Assembly (NCBI GenBank): GCA_030431985.1
Contig: JAUIIB010000017.1
Location: forward strand, 1 to 50,781
Direction of reading: 5' to 3'
DNA length: 50,781 nt
From: Gammaproteobacteria bacterium
GTDB lineage: Bacteria > Pseudomonadota > Gammaproteobacteria > Burkholderiales > Nitrosomonadaceae
Part shown: piece by piece, positions 10,267-20,189 of the stretch
Position numbering within the stretch: position 1 is the stretch's first letter
Layout: each line of letters opens with the position of its first letter
Translations under genes and position numbers: made by a program
Notes under the pieces: generated by a model
The model's database searches: none
The model's input: the letters and a program-made list of their open reading frames with translations, nothing else
Told to the model about the DNA's origin: nothing

Positions 10267-11442
10267 ATGAAACTGTCTGATCTTTATTGGCACCGTATAA
10301 CACCATTGCATATCTTGCTGTGGCCACTAAGTCTATTATTCATCGTATTCATGCGCATTCGCAAGTTGTGTTACTGGTTGGATTTTTTTTCATCAGTCAG
10401 GCTGCCGGTCCCCGTAATCGTTATTGACAGCATCACTATCGAAGATGGCGGTAAAACGCCGTTAGCAATCTGGCTGGTTGAAAAGTTAATTGCATGTGGC
10501 TTTTGTCCCGGAGTCATTGCAGAAGGCAATTTAGATAATCCAAGCAAACCTGAAGCTGTTACGTTATTAAGCGATCCTACCACTGCAGGTGGAAAAGCAT
10601 TATTGATGGCAAATCGTTTCGAAAAAAACTGTCCCGTCTGGATCGGGGGTAATCCGGCTAATGTAGCTCGTGCACTACTTAAAGAGCACCCAGACTGCAA
10701 TGTCATCATCTGCACTTATGGATTACGCTATCCACGGTTGGAACGTGATTTCGAAATTGCCGTAGCTGATTTTAATGAACCCAGCTACGGCAACGGATTA
10801 CTACTACCAGCCGGGCCATTACGTGTTTCCCTCAAACGACTCAACAGTGTAGATGCCGTTGTTGTTAACTGCTCACGAAAGCTACGTTTTGATACCAGCA
10901 ACTGGGCACCAACTTATCATATGAAACTAATAGGCGATACAGTTTACAATAAGAGCAATCCAGCTGCCTGCCAGTTAACATCCAGCCTAAAAGATAAACA
11001 ACTTCACGCCGTCGCCACATACGACAATGCGCAATGGTTTACCGATTTCTTGCAACAGCTTGGATTACAAGGGAAGCTGCAGACTGTCGCAGAAGATCAT
11101 CGCTTCATCGAACAGGATTTTTCAGCTGTCCAAGCCGATACGATCCTCATGCTAGAAGAAAATGCTCTACAATGTTATGACATCAGTAACAATAAAATCT
11201 GGGCATTATCAATTGAGGCCTGGGTTAATGGTGAAATGCAGGCGCAGGTAATCAAAAAGTTAAGAGAACGATTTGCCGATTCAGAAGTGTTGAACGAAAT
11301 GATCTGTCCGCACTGCAAATCCCAATTACATCATCTGGAAAATGAAAATATTTTGATTTGCAAACAAGATCAACTGGCATTTCCGATTAAAAATGGCATC
11401 CCCAATCTACAATTGCAAAGTCGTAATAAACTAGCTGCTTAA
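10267..11442 (+). CDS. LpxK-like protein lacking catalytic residues, fused to a Trm112/YcaR zinc ribbon
   Basis: The first 330 or so residues follow the fold of tetraacyldisaccharide 4'-kinase (LpxK, lipid A synthesis): a membrane-proximal N-terminus, then PVIVIDSITIEDGGKTP, then RDFEIAVADF and GNGLLLPAGPLR. Key sites differ from the family. The P-loop motif GGxGKTP reads EDGGKTP (59-65), the SRGYG motif reads AEGNL (85-89), and the DDGLQH motif reads CTYGLR (149-154), so both catalytic aspartates are gone. H278 in EDHRF may match the conserved C-terminal histidine. Residues 345-382 form a Trm112/YcaR-type ribbon (CPHC at 347-350, C365, FPIKNGIPNL), normally a separate small gene. The start ATG at 10267 has AGGGG at a good distance; the frame is open farther upstream. 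It may be a pseudo-kinase or a diverged LpxK. Confidence 0.75.
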   Translation: MKLSDLYWHRITPLHILLWPLSLLFIVFMRIRKLCYWLDFFSSVRLPVPVIVIDSITIEDGGKTPLAIWLVEKLIACGFCPGVIAEGNLDNPSKPEAVTLLSDPTTAGGKALLMANRFEKNCPVWIGGNPANVARALLKEHPDCNVIICTYGLRYPRLERDFEIAVADFNEPSYGNGLLLPAGPLRVSLKRLNSVDAVVVNCSRKLRFDTSNWAPTYHMKLIGDTVYNKSNPAACQLTSSLKDKQLHAVATYDNAQWFTDFLQQLGLQGKLQTVAEDHRFIEQDFSAVQADTILMLEENALQCYDISNNKIWALSIEAWVNGEMQAQVIKKLRERFADSEVLNEMICPHCKSQLHHLENENILICKQDQLAFPIKNGIPNLQLQSRNKLAA

Positions 11443-11465
11443 TGCAATAATACTGGGCACCGGGT

Positions 11466-13007
11466 TTAATTCGGCTTTTTCCGTGAAACAGTCCATCCGG
11501 CACAAAACAACACACCGGCTACTCCCAACGCCAGGTAATTACCTACGCTGATGTAAGGCGTTGTGCCCGTATACCCCTGTGCATGCCCATGCAGTCCAAT
11601 TGTTGTAAAAATTTCTACCTGATCTATAACGTTACCCTGTTCATCAATGATTGCGGTTAAACCCGTATTGGTCGCACGCAACATATAACGTCCCGTTTCT
11701 ACCGCGCGCATCTGGGAAATTTGAAGATGTTGATGCGGCCCTATGGAACGCCCAAACCACGCATCATTGCTGACATTAACCAACAGGGTTGCCTTTGGCA
11801 GTTGCTGAATAATCTCTTCACCAAATACGTCCTCATAGCAGATATTGACCGCTACCTGCTGCCCGGCCAGCTGCAACGGTTGCTGGTCCGTTGCACCACG
11901 CGAAAAATCCGATAGCGGAATATGCAATGTCTTAATAATCCACCCAAATATAAATTTTAACGGAATAAATTCACCAAACGGCACCAAATGGTGCTTGCGG
12001 TACACCTGCTCGGGCGATGAGCCGAAACTGAACATGCTGTTGTAATAGGTATCTACGCCATTCGTAGCATGCTCAGCCAAACCGATAAGCACATCACCAT
12101 TATTGTTCTTAGCATGCTCTGCTAAGTAATCCAGATATTTAGATGGCACAACATTCCTGAACAATGGAATTGAAATTTCAGGCATGACAATCAATCGGCT
12201 TTTGCTTTCCAATACCAATTGCGCATAGGTATGCATGGTCTTCTCAACATAATCTTCGCGCCACTTCAGGTTTTGTTCGATATTGCCTTGCAATAGACTC
12301 ACAGTTATCGGTTCATCAACAGGGCTAGTCCAGTTAATTGATTGCAGCCCGAATCCGGTCAGCCAGACGCTACCCAATAGAATACCAAAACGCCATCCGG
12401 GTTTTCCCTTTTCAAACCAGAAACTGAGCAGTCCGGCACTTAAGGCCAGAATCAGCGATACACCATACACACCAACCACCGGCGCAAATCCAGCCAATGG
12501 GCTGTCAGGTACTTGTGAATAACCCACCGTCAACCATGGAAAACCAGTAAACAAAACACCACGCACCCATTCGGCCGACATCCAAATCGATGCGGCCACC
12601 ATTATCCATGCAGAAGGAAGGGTTAGTTGCATGCGCACAAGTATCCAACCGCCAATTGCTGGGTAAAGTGATAGATACGCACATAGCAGTAACAACGCCA
12701 AAGTGGCCAGTGCAGGTGGCATAGCACCAAAGTCGTGCAGACTGACATACAACCAGGTTACTCCTGCACCGAACAAACCCATGCCAAATGAAAATCCCAG
12801 CCTAAAAGCCCGTGCCGGCGCTTCAATGCGGCGCAAGAATATGAACAACACAGCAAGGGTAACCAACGGCAACGGAAACAAATAAAATGGCGCAAACCCA
12901 GGCACTGTAAATACACCTAGCAACAACGCGACAATGAGTTCGATATAAGGATTCTTCAATGGATGACAATTAGTTGATTCCAGCCAACTGAGTATATCAT
13001 TGCCCAA
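11466..13007 (-). CDS. lnt: Apolipoprotein N-acyltransferase Lnt
   Basis: Lnt adds the third acyl chain to the N-terminal cysteine of lipoproteins in the inner membrane. The protein (513 residues) has six or so hydrophobic segments (about 20-225) and a periplasmic nitrilase domain. The catalytic triad is visible: E277 in VMPEIS, K338 in YRKHHLVPFGEF and C390 in NICYEDVFG. The frame opens with TTG at 13007 and has no ATG before the membrane region; a second TTG 15 codons later is possible, and neither has a clear ribosome-binding site. The gene converges on the LpxK-like gene with 23 bases between the stops. corC, its common neighbour, is not seen here. Confidence 0.93.
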   Translation of the reverse strand: MGNDILSWLESTNCHPLKNPYIELIVALLLGVFTVPGFAPFYLFPLPLVTLAVLFIFLRRIEAPARAFRLGFSFGMGLFGAGVTWLYVSLHDFGAMPPALATLALLLLCAYLSLYPAIGGWILVRMQLTLPSAWIMVAASIWMSAEWVRGVLFTGFPWLTVGYSQVPDSPLAGFAPVVGVYGVSLILALSAGLLSFWFEKGKPGWRFGILLGSVWLTGFGLQSINWTSPVDEPITVSLLQGNIEQNLKWREDYVEKTMHTYAQLVLESKSRLIVMPEISIPLFRNVVPSKYLDYLAEHAKNNNGDVLIGLAEHATNGVDTYYNSMFSFGSSPEQVYRKHHLVPFGEFIPLKFIFGWIIKTLHIPLSDFSRGATDQQPLQLAGQQVAVNICYEDVFGEEIIQQLPKATLLVNVSNDAWFGRSIGPHQHLQISQMRAVETGRYMLRATNTGLTAIIDEQGNVIDQVEIFTTIGLHGHAQGYTGTTPYISVGNYLALGVAGVLFCAGWTVSRKKPN

Positions 13008-13183
13008 ACAACAAATAACAATGAATACTTTTCCACATGGAATGTATTGTCATTTATCATCCAACAAACACATCGTCTTATAGCCAAGATAAAATTCATA
13101 GTTTACTGCTTAAACAAGACTTGTAAGGCGTATAATAACCCTCCAAAAACAACTCAATAAAGTGACAACACGGCCTAACACAC

Positions 13184-14695
13184 ATGACTCAGGAAAATCC
13201 GTCTGACCAACCTATACATGACGAAAATCAAATTATTGCCGAAAGACGCACCAAACTTACAGCGTTACGAAAAGAAGGCAATGCATTTCCCAATACATTT
13301 CGACGCGAACATTTAGCAGCAACTTTGCATAATCGTTATGGCGAGCAATCCAAGGAAACGCTTGAAGAATCTGCGACTACCGTTAAAGTTGCAGGCCGCA
13401 TGGTTCTCAAACGTGTAATGGGTAAAGCCAGTTTCGCCACTATTCAGGATATGAATGGGCGCATTCAGCTGTATATTTCAAATAACCATACCGGTGAGGC
13501 TGCGCATGCCGCATTCAAGCATTACGATCTCGGCGACATACTGGGTGCTGAAGGCACATTATTCAAAACCAAAACAGGTGAATTGTCTATTCGTGTCACC
13601 GATCTACAATTGCTGACCAAGTCACTACGCCCTTTACCAGAAAAATTCCATGGCCTGACCGATCAGGAGCAGAAATACCGGCAACGTTATCTTGATCTGA
13701 TTACCAATGAGGCAACTCGCCAGACGTTTACACTGCGCTCCAAAATCATTCAGGCTATTCGCGAATTTTTCGTTGAACGAGACTATCTCGAAGTGGAAAC
13801 GCCGATGATGCACCCAATACCAGGTGGTGCATCGGCACGGCCGTTCGTCACGCATCATAATGCGCTAGATATGGCATTGTTTTTACGCATTGCACCCGAG
13901 CTTTATCTAAAGCGTCTTGTCGTCGGTGGAATGGAAAAGGTTTTTGAGATTAACCGCAATTTTAGAAATGAAGGTATCTCGACACGACACAACCCGGAAT
14001 TTACTATGCTGGAATTCTATGAAGCATATCAGGATTTTACCTACCTGATGAACTTCACTGAAGAGTTGCTGCGTTCCGTAACACAAACGGTACTCGGAAC
14101 TACTATTTTGAACTATCAACAGCGGGAAATCGACTTCAGCAAACCTTTTCAACGCATGACCATCACACAGGCAATCATGACTTTTCACCCCGAATACAGT
14201 GAAATTCAGCTGTCAGATCGTAATTTTCTGATCGACCGCCTTACTCAACTGGGTATTCATCTTAATCCTGATGACGGCATCGGTGGTTTACAATTATCAC
14301 TGTTCGATGAAACAACGGAACATTTACTGTTCGAACCAACGTTTATCGTTGATTACCCGGCGGAAGTCTCACCGTTAGCCCGTCGCAACAACGAAAACCC
14401 AGAAATTACCGATCGCTTTGAACTGTACATTGCCGGACGCGAGATTGCCAACGGATTTTCAGAGCTCAATGACCCCGAAGATCAGGCAGAACGCTTTATG
14501 GCGCAATCAAAAGCTAAGGATGCAGGCGATCATGAAGCCATGCATTATGATGCGGATTATATTCGGGCCTTGGAATACGGCTTGCCCCCAACAGCCGGAG
14601 AAGGTATTGGCATAGACCGCCTGGTCATGCTATTTACCGACAGCCCGAGTATTCGCGATGTGATTTTGTTTCCACAGCTTCGCCAAGGAGATTAA
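13184..14695 (+). CDS. lysS: Lysyl-tRNA synthetase, class II
   Basis: LysS charges tRNA-Lys. The 503-residue protein has an N-terminal OB-fold anticodon-binding domain (about 60-160) and the class II catalytic core. Motif 2 is seen in [21 protein letters not shown] and motif 3 in [20 protein letters not shown]. Length and domain order are normal. The start ATG at 13184 gives the usual polar N-terminal extension. It diverges from lnt; the 176 bases between them should hold both promoters. It converges on xerD. Confidence 0.97.
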   Translation: MTQENPSDQPIHDENQIIAERRTKLTALRKEGNAFPNTFRREHLAATLHNRYGEQSKETLEESATTVKVAGRMVLKRVMGKASFATIQDMNGRIQLYISNNHTGEAAHAAFKHYDLGDILGAEGTLFKTKTGELSIRVTDLQLLTKSLRPLPEKFHGLTDQEQKYRQRYLDLITNEATRQTFTLRSKIIQAIREFFVERDYLEVETPMMHPIPGGASARPFVTHHNALDMALFLRIAPELYLKRLVVGGMEKVFEINRNFRNEGISTRHNPEFTMLEFYEAYQDFTYLMNFTEELLRSVTQTVLGTTILNYQQREIDFSKPFQRMTITQAIMTFHPEYSEIQLSDRNFLIDRLTQLGIHLNPDDGIGGLQLSLFDETTEHLLFEPTFIVDYPAEVSPLARRNNENPEITDRFELYIAGREIANGFSELNDPEDQAERFMAQSKAKDAGDHEAMHYDADYIRALEYGLPPTAGEGIGIDRLVMLFTDSPSIRDVILFPQLRQGD

Positions 14696-14756
14696 TCACT
14701 ATCGCCTGATAATCAATTGAAACACGAAGAATATTACAACAAACTTTTAGCGCGCT

Positions 14757-15671
14757 TTATCCTCTAGGATGATGTTTGGTGTGTAATTGCTTTAAACGCT
14801 CTCTTGCAATGTGCGTGTAGATTTGTGTTGTCGATATATCAGCATGTCCAAGCAGTAGCTGTACGACACGCAAATCGGCGCCATGATTGAGCAAATGCGT
14901 AGCAAATGCATGGCGCAACGTATGCGGCGAAAGATGCTTTTTAATGTTAACAGTCTGGGCATGCCGCTTTATTAAATACCAAAATGCCTGACGTGTCATT
15001 GCACCACCGCGTGATGTTACAAATACTATGTCGGTCACTATCCCCTGGAGCAGCAAGGGTCTTGATTGTCGAGTATAACGATTTAACCAATCGAGCGATT
15101 CTTCACCAAGCGGCGTCAAACGTTCTTTTCTGCCTTTTCCCATAACACGTACCACGCCCATATCCTGACTCACCTGAGAATATTTCAGATTAATCAGTTC
15201 CGAAACACGTAAACCGCTGGCGTATAGTACCTCAAGCATTGCCCTGTCACGCAAACCCAATGGACTGCTCAAATTCGGTGCATTCAAAAGCTGTTCAACC
15301 TCAGCTTCTGTCAAGCTTTCCGGTAGATTTCGTAACAATTTAGGCGTTTCAATATTCAAGCTTGGGTCAGACTCAATTTTGCCCTGACGTAGCAGATAAC
15401 GATAGAATCGTTTCAGGCTGGATAGCTCACGGCTTGTTGTGCTGGCCTTGATCTTTGCAGAAACCCTATCAGCCAAAAAATCTAGTAGATCTGAATGCGT
15501 AGCATCAATCAGCAACCCCTGCTTGTGAGACCGTTCTTGACAAAGCCAGTTCTCAAAAAGCTGTAGATCATTACGATAGCTTTGCAGCGTATTACGGGAT
15601 AAGCCATCCTCGAGCCATAATACATCGAAAAATTCATCGAGTATTACGGCATTTTTCTCAGACACTCTCAT
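14757..15671 (-). CDS. xerD: Tyrosine recombinase XerD
   Basis: XerD, with XerC, resolves chromosome dimers at dif during division. The 304-residue protein has the SAM-like core-binding domain (about 8-95, with WLEDGLSRNTLQSYRNDL) and the catalytic domain. The catalytic residues are R155 in ASGLRVSEL, K179 or K182 in GKGRKER, H250 and R253 in HTLRHAFATHLL, H276 in LLGHADIS and Y285 in YTHI. The N-terminal wording fits XerD better than XerC. The start overlaps the ogt gene by 14 bases, which points to translational coupling. No att site or phage gene is nearby, so this is the housekeeping enzyme. Confidence 0.93.
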   Translation of the reverse strand: MRVSEKNAVILDEFFDVLWLEDGLSRNTLQSYRNDLQLFENWLCQERSHKQGLLIDATHSDLLDFLADRVSAKIKASTTSRELSSLKRFYRYLLRQGKIESDPSLNIETPKLLRNLPESLTEAEVEQLLNAPNLSSPLGLRDRAMLEVLYASGLRVSELINLKYSQVSQDMGVVRVMGKGRKERLTPLGEESLDWLNRYTRQSRPLLLQGIVTDIVFVTSRGGAMTRQAFWYLIKRHAQTVNIKKHLSPHTLRHAFATHLLNHGADLRVVQLLLGHADISTTQIYTHIARERLKQLHTKHHPRG

Positions 15672-16161
15672 GCTGTAACAACCATTGTTTAATTTTCAAC
15701 GGTTCTCCTTGTTTAGCATTCATAAAACCTCCTAGTCCACCATTTTTTGCAATGACCCGGTGACACGGTATAACAATCGGAATTTTATTTGCACCACAGG
15801 CCTGCCCTACGGCTCTCGGTGCAGAATAAATTTTTGATGCTATATCTGCATAACTACAGGTTTGACCGCTCTGAACATCCTGTATTAAAGCCCATACACG
15901 TTTCTGATGTACAGTGCCGCTAATATGTAAAGAAAGATCAAATCGATAACGAGGATTAGACAAATAGGCACATAATTGCTCACTGACTTCTTTAGCCAGA
16001 GGCGTTTTAGGTAACATAAGCGGTGTATTTAGCGGCAAATAATCTATCTCTGTCAGCCAGTCTTCTTCCGTACGTATACCTAATACAGCAAATGGTGTTC
16101 TAATCTTCGCCTGATAGGAATCATCTTTCTTGGCATATTGGCAGTCAAGAGATTTGTTCAC
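15658..16161 (-). CDS. ogt: Methylated-DNA--protein-cysteine S-methyltransferase
   Basis: This suicide repair enzyme moves the methyl group from O6-methylguanine to its own cysteine. The signature IPCHRVIAKNGGLGGF carries the acceptor C133; the helix-turn-helix with RAVGQACGANK (116-126) provides the DNA-binding arginine finger. The length of 167 residues suits the Ogt/AGT type without an Ada domain. The start is GTG at 16161, with GAGG close upstream, and is the least certain part. The gene is the first of an ogt-xerD pair that overlaps by 14 bases. Confidence 0.92.
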   Translation of the reverse strand: MNKSLDCQYAKKDDSYQAKIRTPFAVLGIRTEEDWLTEIDYLPLNTPLMLPKTPLAKEVSEQLCAYLSNPRYRFDLSLHISGTVHQKRVWALIQDVQSGQTCSYADIASKIYSAPRAVGQACGANKIPIVIPCHRVIAKNGGLGGFMNAKQGEPLKIKQWLLQHESV

Positions 16162-16520
16162 ATCCTCACTCTAATACTCTGGAATAAAAAAATGTATGGT
16201 ACACAAATAAAGTAGACATTTGTACTGTACTAAAGTTGCATAGAAATTCATCAATACGACGCAAGTTATATGAAAATGTACAACTATAATTAAATAATGT
16301 TAGATGAGAATGTTAATCCACTTAGTATTAACAGAAATATGACAATCAAATTCTATATTAAAGATTTCTGTCACAATCGCATCGAGCGGTGCTACTGAAC
16401 AGAAACACCGCTTCACGAGTAGATTTTAGAGATACAACAAACTTTACACCTGCAATTCAATTACATAGGACAAGTCATCAATATAATACTAAGAGAGATA
16501 TACCACTTGATTTACGCGAA
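16162..16520. other. 359-base gap; hairpins only
   Basis: No gene is supported on either strand. Two inverted repeats are visible: arms AGCGGTG and CACCGCT at 16385-16412 (7 bp, 14-base loop), and ACAGAAAT with ATTTCTGT about 30 bases apart around 16330-16372. Either might act on the 3' end of the htpG transcript, which enters this gap on the minus strand, but neither is followed by a T-run. The left part must hold the ogt promoter. Confidence 0.5.
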
Positions 16521-18443
16521 TCAGTGACCGCTCAATGTATTAGATAATAGTAAATCGTTGAGCCGTTTTACAAATGCAGCCGGATCTTCTGGTTGACCAC
16601 CTTCAGCTAATAAAGCCTGATCAAATAAAATCTGACTCCAGTCATCAAAATGACCATCTTCCGTTTTAAGCCGTTTGACCATGGGATGATGGGGATTAAT
16701 TTCCAGAATTGGTTTAGTATGATTCACTTTTTGTCCAGCCTGTTTAAGCAGGCGCTCCAGATTGCCGCCCATATCATACGTATCGGCAACCAGACAAGCC
16801 GGCGATTCCGTTAAGCGCAGCGTTACACGGATATCCTTTACTTTGCTCTCCAGCGTTTTTTTCATACGCTCGACCATATCCTGATATTCATCAGCTTCTT
16901 TCTGTTGCTCTTCTTTTTCAGCTTCATCCTCGAGATTACCGAGGTCAAGCCCCCCTTTAGCAACAGACTGTAGTTGCTTGCCGTCAAATTCATTCAAGTG
17001 ACTAACAAGCCACTCATCCACTCTGTCAGCAAGCAAGAGCACTTCAATACCTTTTTTACGAAACACCTCCAGATGGGGACTACTTTTTGCAGCCTTTAAA
17101 TTTTCAGCTGTTACAAAATAAATTTTGTCTTGGCCTTCTTTCATGCGACCAATATACTCGTCAAGTGAAACGGTAGGTTCATCGGTTTCGCTGTGCGTTG
17201 TTATAAAGCGCAGCAATTTTGCAATTCGATCGCGGTTGGTAAAATCTTCACCAACACCTTCTTTTAAGACTTGACCAAATTCTTGATAGAAAGTCTTAAA
17301 CTTTTCCTTGTCTTCCTCCGACTCGCCTTTTGCAAGATCTTCAATCATCCCTAAAACTTTTTTAACTGATCCTGCTCTGATCGCTTCAATATCTTTTGAT
17401 TCCTGCAATATTTCACGCGAAACATTTAACGGTAGGCTATTCGAATCAATAACACCGCGCACGAACCGCAAGTAGTTCGGCATCAATTTGTCTGCATCGT
17501 CCATAATGAAAACCCGCTGAACATAAAGTTTTATGCCATGACGATGCTCACGATCAAATAAGTCAAAAGGTGCCCGAGAAGGTATATAAAGTAACTGAGT
17601 ATACTCTTGACGCCCTTCTACACGGGCATGCACATAAGTTAACGGAGATTCAAAATCATGCGCCACATGCTTATAAAACTCATGATACTGTTCCGTCGTT
17701 ATTTCATTTTTTGGGCGTGCCCACAATGCATTGGCTTGATTAATCGTTTCATCTTCGTCAGAAATTTTGTTCTTCTTTTCTTCATCCGACCATTCTTCTT
17801 TCTTCATAAGAATCGGCAAAGTAATATGGTCGGAATATTTCTGGATAATATTGCGCAATCGCATGCCATTGAGCAAATCATCTTCATCTTCACGTAAATG
17901 CAAAATAATTTCCGTACCGCGCGATGCCTTCTCGATTGTCTCCAGCGTGTAATCGCCCTCTCCGCTAGACTCCCAGCTCACGCCGTGTTCAGCAGTTAAG
18001 CCCGCTCTACGGGTATTGATTGTGACTTTATCCGCAACGATAAATGCAGAGTAAAAACCGACTCCAAACTGACCAATCAAATGCGCATCTTTCACCTGAT
18101 CACCCGTCAGTGAGTCAAAAAATTCTCTTGTACCTGATTTTGCGATTGTACCGATATGATCAATAACTTCCTGGCGTGACATTCCAATACCATTATCGGT
18201 AATAGTTATCGTACGCGACTCCGCGTCATAGCTAACTCGAATATTCAAATCAGAATCGGATTCATACAAAGCCGCATCAGTCAAACCCTCAAAACGCAGT
18301 TTATCCGCCGCATCTGATGCATTGGAAATTAATTCACGCAAAAAGATTTCCTTATTGCTATACAAGGAATGGATCATCAACTTGAGCAGCTGCTTAGCCT
18401 CGGCCTGGAAGCTTAAGTGTTCTTTTGTTGTTTCAGTTTGCAC
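16521..18443 (-). CDS. htpG: Molecular chaperone HtpG (Hsp90)
   Basis: HtpG is the bacterial Hsp90, a dimeric ATP-dependent chaperone in the cytoplasm. The protein has the normal 640 residues. The GHKL ATPase domain shows [22 protein letters not shown] and [17 protein letters not shown]; the middle domain has [18 protein letters not shown] and the C-terminal dimerisation domain follows. The start is GTG at 18443, supported by AAGGA eight bases upstream. A heat-shock promoter at 18478-18505 and a long palindrome at 18520-18567 lie directly upstream, so the gene is probably controlled by sigma-32 and has its own transcript separate from the nuo operon. Confidence 0.97.
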   Translation of the reverse strand: MQTETTKEHLSFQAEAKQLLKLMIHSLYSNKEIFLRELISNASDAADKLRFEGLTDAALYESDSDLNIRVSYDAESRTITITDNGIGMSRQEVIDHIGTIAKSGTREFFDSLTGDQVKDAHLIGQFGVGFYSAFIVADKVTINTRRAGLTAEHGVSWESSGEGDYTLETIEKASRGTEIILHLREDEDDLLNGMRLRNIIQKYSDHITLPILMKKEEWSDEEKKNKISDEDETINQANALWARPKNEITTEQYHEFYKHVAHDFESPLTYVHARVEGRQEYTQLLYIPSRAPFDLFDREHRHGIKLYVQRVFIMDDADKLMPNYLRFVRGVIDSNSLPLNVSREILQESKDIEAIRAGSVKKVLGMIEDLAKGESEEDKEKFKTFYQEFGQVLKEGVGEDFTNRDRIAKLLRFITTHSETDEPTVSLDEYIGRMKEGQDKIYFVTAENLKAAKSSPHLEVFRKKGIEVLLLADRVDEWLVSHLNEFDGKQLQSVAKGGLDLGNLEDEAEKEEQQKEADEYQDMVERMKKTLESKVKDIRVTLRLTESPACLVADTYDMGGNLERLLKQAGQKVNHTKPILEINPHHPMVKRLKTEDGHFDDWSQILFDQALLAEGGQPEDPAAFVKRLNDLLLSNTLSGH

Positions 18444-18477
18444 AATTAATTCCTTAAAAAAATCTAGTGGATTATAA

Positions 18478-18505
18478 CTATAGGGATTATTTTATGAATT
18501 TCAAG
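18478..18505 (-). promoter_or_regulatory. Sigma-32 (heat-shock) promoter of htpG
   Basis: On the minus strand the -35 box is a perfect CTTGAAA (18499-18505), followed after 13 bases by CCCTATAG (18478-18485), which fits the sigma-32 -10 consensus CCCCATNT at most positions. It lies about 35 bases before the htpG start codon. A TATAAT just downstream could serve basal sigma-70 transcription. Confidence 0.7.
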
Positions 18506-18519
18506 TAGTGTTGAGACGT

Positions 18520-18567
18520 AAATTTCAATTTGTATAGATTTTAAATAATCTATACAAATTGAAATTT
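18520..18567. repeat. Perfect 21-bp inverted repeat, 6-base loop
   Basis: Two perfectly complementary 21-base arms (18520-18540 and 18547-18567) flank TTAAAT. The arms are almost entirely A/T with only three G/C pairs each. It lies between the end of nuoN (131 bases away) and the htpG promoter (15 bases away). There is no T-run after it on either strand beyond the arm itself. It does not resemble the CIRCE element. Roles as terminator, transcript barrier, operator or cruciform are all open. Confidence 0.85.
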
Positions 18568-18697
18568 CGCCTATGATATTTTTATTTAGCTTGAAAAGCT
18601 GTATTAAGCTGCAATGGATAACAGAAAGTAGGTGCCTATTGTGTATCACCTATGTGCGAATTGACACGACTAAAATGAGTGTATTTTACTTATACAG

Positions 18698-20143
18698 TTA
18701 CATGGTATTCTGGATAGCATATAAGCTAAGCCCCATTAACGACTGGGGAAAAACTCCAAGGGCCAGTACTGCCAAGCTATTTGCACTGACCAGAACTTTC
18801 ACATCAGGTTTAACCGTAAGCGGTTCTTTTGTTTCAGGCGCATCAAAATACATAAACTTAACGATTCGCAAATAATAGAATGCGCCAATCAATGAGAAAA
18901 CAACTGCGACAACTGCCAGCCATACATATCCAGCATTTACAACCGCCTGCAATACGGCAAATTTGGCATAAAAGCCTACCATTGGCGGTATACCGGCGAG
19001 TGAGAACATCAGTAACATTGTCATCAATGCATACCATGGATTTCTTTTCGCAAGTCCCTTAAAATCACTGATGTTTTCAGCTTCGAATCCGCTGCGTGAC
19101 AAGATCATGATCATAGCAAAAATACCCAATGTCATGAGCACATAGGTAATCACATAAAACAAGGAAGAACTATATCCATTCCAGTCAGCGCTGATAAAAC
19201 CAAGTATCAGAAAACCCATATGCGATATTGTCGAATATGCAAGCATACGCTTGATGTTAGTTTGTGCAATTGCAACTACATTACCAATAGCCATCGACAT
19301 TACTGCAAGTATCACCAGCATACCTTGCCAATCTGCAGACATTTCGCCCAGCCCCTCAATCAGCAAGCGCATTACAAAAGCAAATGCCGCTAATTTCGGT
19401 GCAGATCCAATAAACAATGTAATTGCTGTTGGCGCACCCTCATAGACATCTGGCGCCCACATATGAAATGGCGCCGCACTCAGTTTGAAACTGATACCAG
19501 CAACAATGAAGACAAGCCCAATAACGAGTACTTCATGGTTACTCACACCACTTTGTATTACTTCTGATACTTGTGCGATATGTAATGAGCCGGTTGCACC
19601 ATAAACCATAGACATCCCATATAACAGAAAACCTGAAGCTAATGCACCCAGAACAAAAAATTTCATAGCGGCTTCAGTTGCCACAATCGAATTTCGTTGC
19701 AGTGCAACTAACGCATATAATGACAGGGAAAGAAGCTCGAGACCGATATAGAGCGTCAGAAAATGGCTGGCCGAGATCATCACCATCATACCCAGCGTCG
19801 CAAATAGAACAAGACAAAAAAGTTCGCCCGTCAATATCCCCCGTTCTTTGAGATAAGTGTAAGAATAAATCAAAACTGCAGACACTGTAACGTACACCAT
19901 TATTTTTAAGATATCGGCCATCGCGTCGTCAACAAATAGACCCGAAAACTGGTGTGTTGCTTCCGCAGAAAATGTTACAAAGGTTATTACAGCACATCCT
20001 AACAAGGCTGTCTGCGTCAATACATAAGTGATATAGCGCCTTTTTTCACCCGCCGCAAGATCTGTCAGCATTACCACACACACCATTATCAGCATAAAAA
20101 TTTCAGAATAAACTGGCGTAAAATCAGCTGGTAAAAAATTCAT
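18698..20143 (-). CDS. nuoN: NADH-quinone oxidoreductase subunit N
   Basis: NuoN is one of the three antiporter-like proton-pumping subunits of the complex I membrane arm. The 481-residue protein is hydrophobic throughout with about 14 membrane helices. The ProtonAntipo_M core is recognisable: a conserved glutamate in [17 protein letters not shown], a lysine in [20 protein letters not shown] and the [17 protein letters not shown] helix. It is the last gene of the nuo operon, 46 bases after nuoM. Confidence 0.96.
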   Translation of the reverse strand: MNFLPADFTPVYSEIFMLIMVCVVMLTDLAAGEKRRYITYVLTQTALLGCAVITFVTFSAEATHQFSGLFVDDAMADILKIMVYVTVSAVLIYSYTYLKERGILTGELFCLVLFATLGMMVMISASHFLTLYIGLELLSLSLYALVALQRNSIVATEAAMKFFVLGALASGFLLYGMSMVYGATGSLHIAQVSEVIQSGVSNHEVLVIGLVFIVAGISFKLSAAPFHMWAPDVYEGAPTAITLFIGSAPKLAAFAFVMRLLIEGLGEMSADWQGMLVILAVMSMAIGNVVAIAQTNIKRMLAYSTISHMGFLILGFISADWNGYSSSLFYVITYVLMTLGIFAMIMILSRSGFEAENISDFKGLAKRNPWYALMTMLLMFSLAGIPPMVGFYAKFAVLQAVVNAGYVWLAVVAVVFSLIGAFYYLRIVKFMYFDAPETKEPLTVKPDVKVLVSANSLAVLALGVFPQSLMGLSLYAIQNTM

Positions 20144-20189
20144 TAATTGTCTATCCTCTTCTCGAGAAATTTATTATTCTGGAATAAAG

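Noticed and set aside
14757..15671. Integrase-type recombinase as a sign of a mobile island
   Set aside because: Its sequence fits housekeeping XerD, the neighbours are ordinary genes, and no att repeats or phage genes are present.
16385..16412. Hairpin as the htpG terminator
   Set aside because: The stem is only 7 bp with a 14-base loop and no T-run follows on the minus strand.
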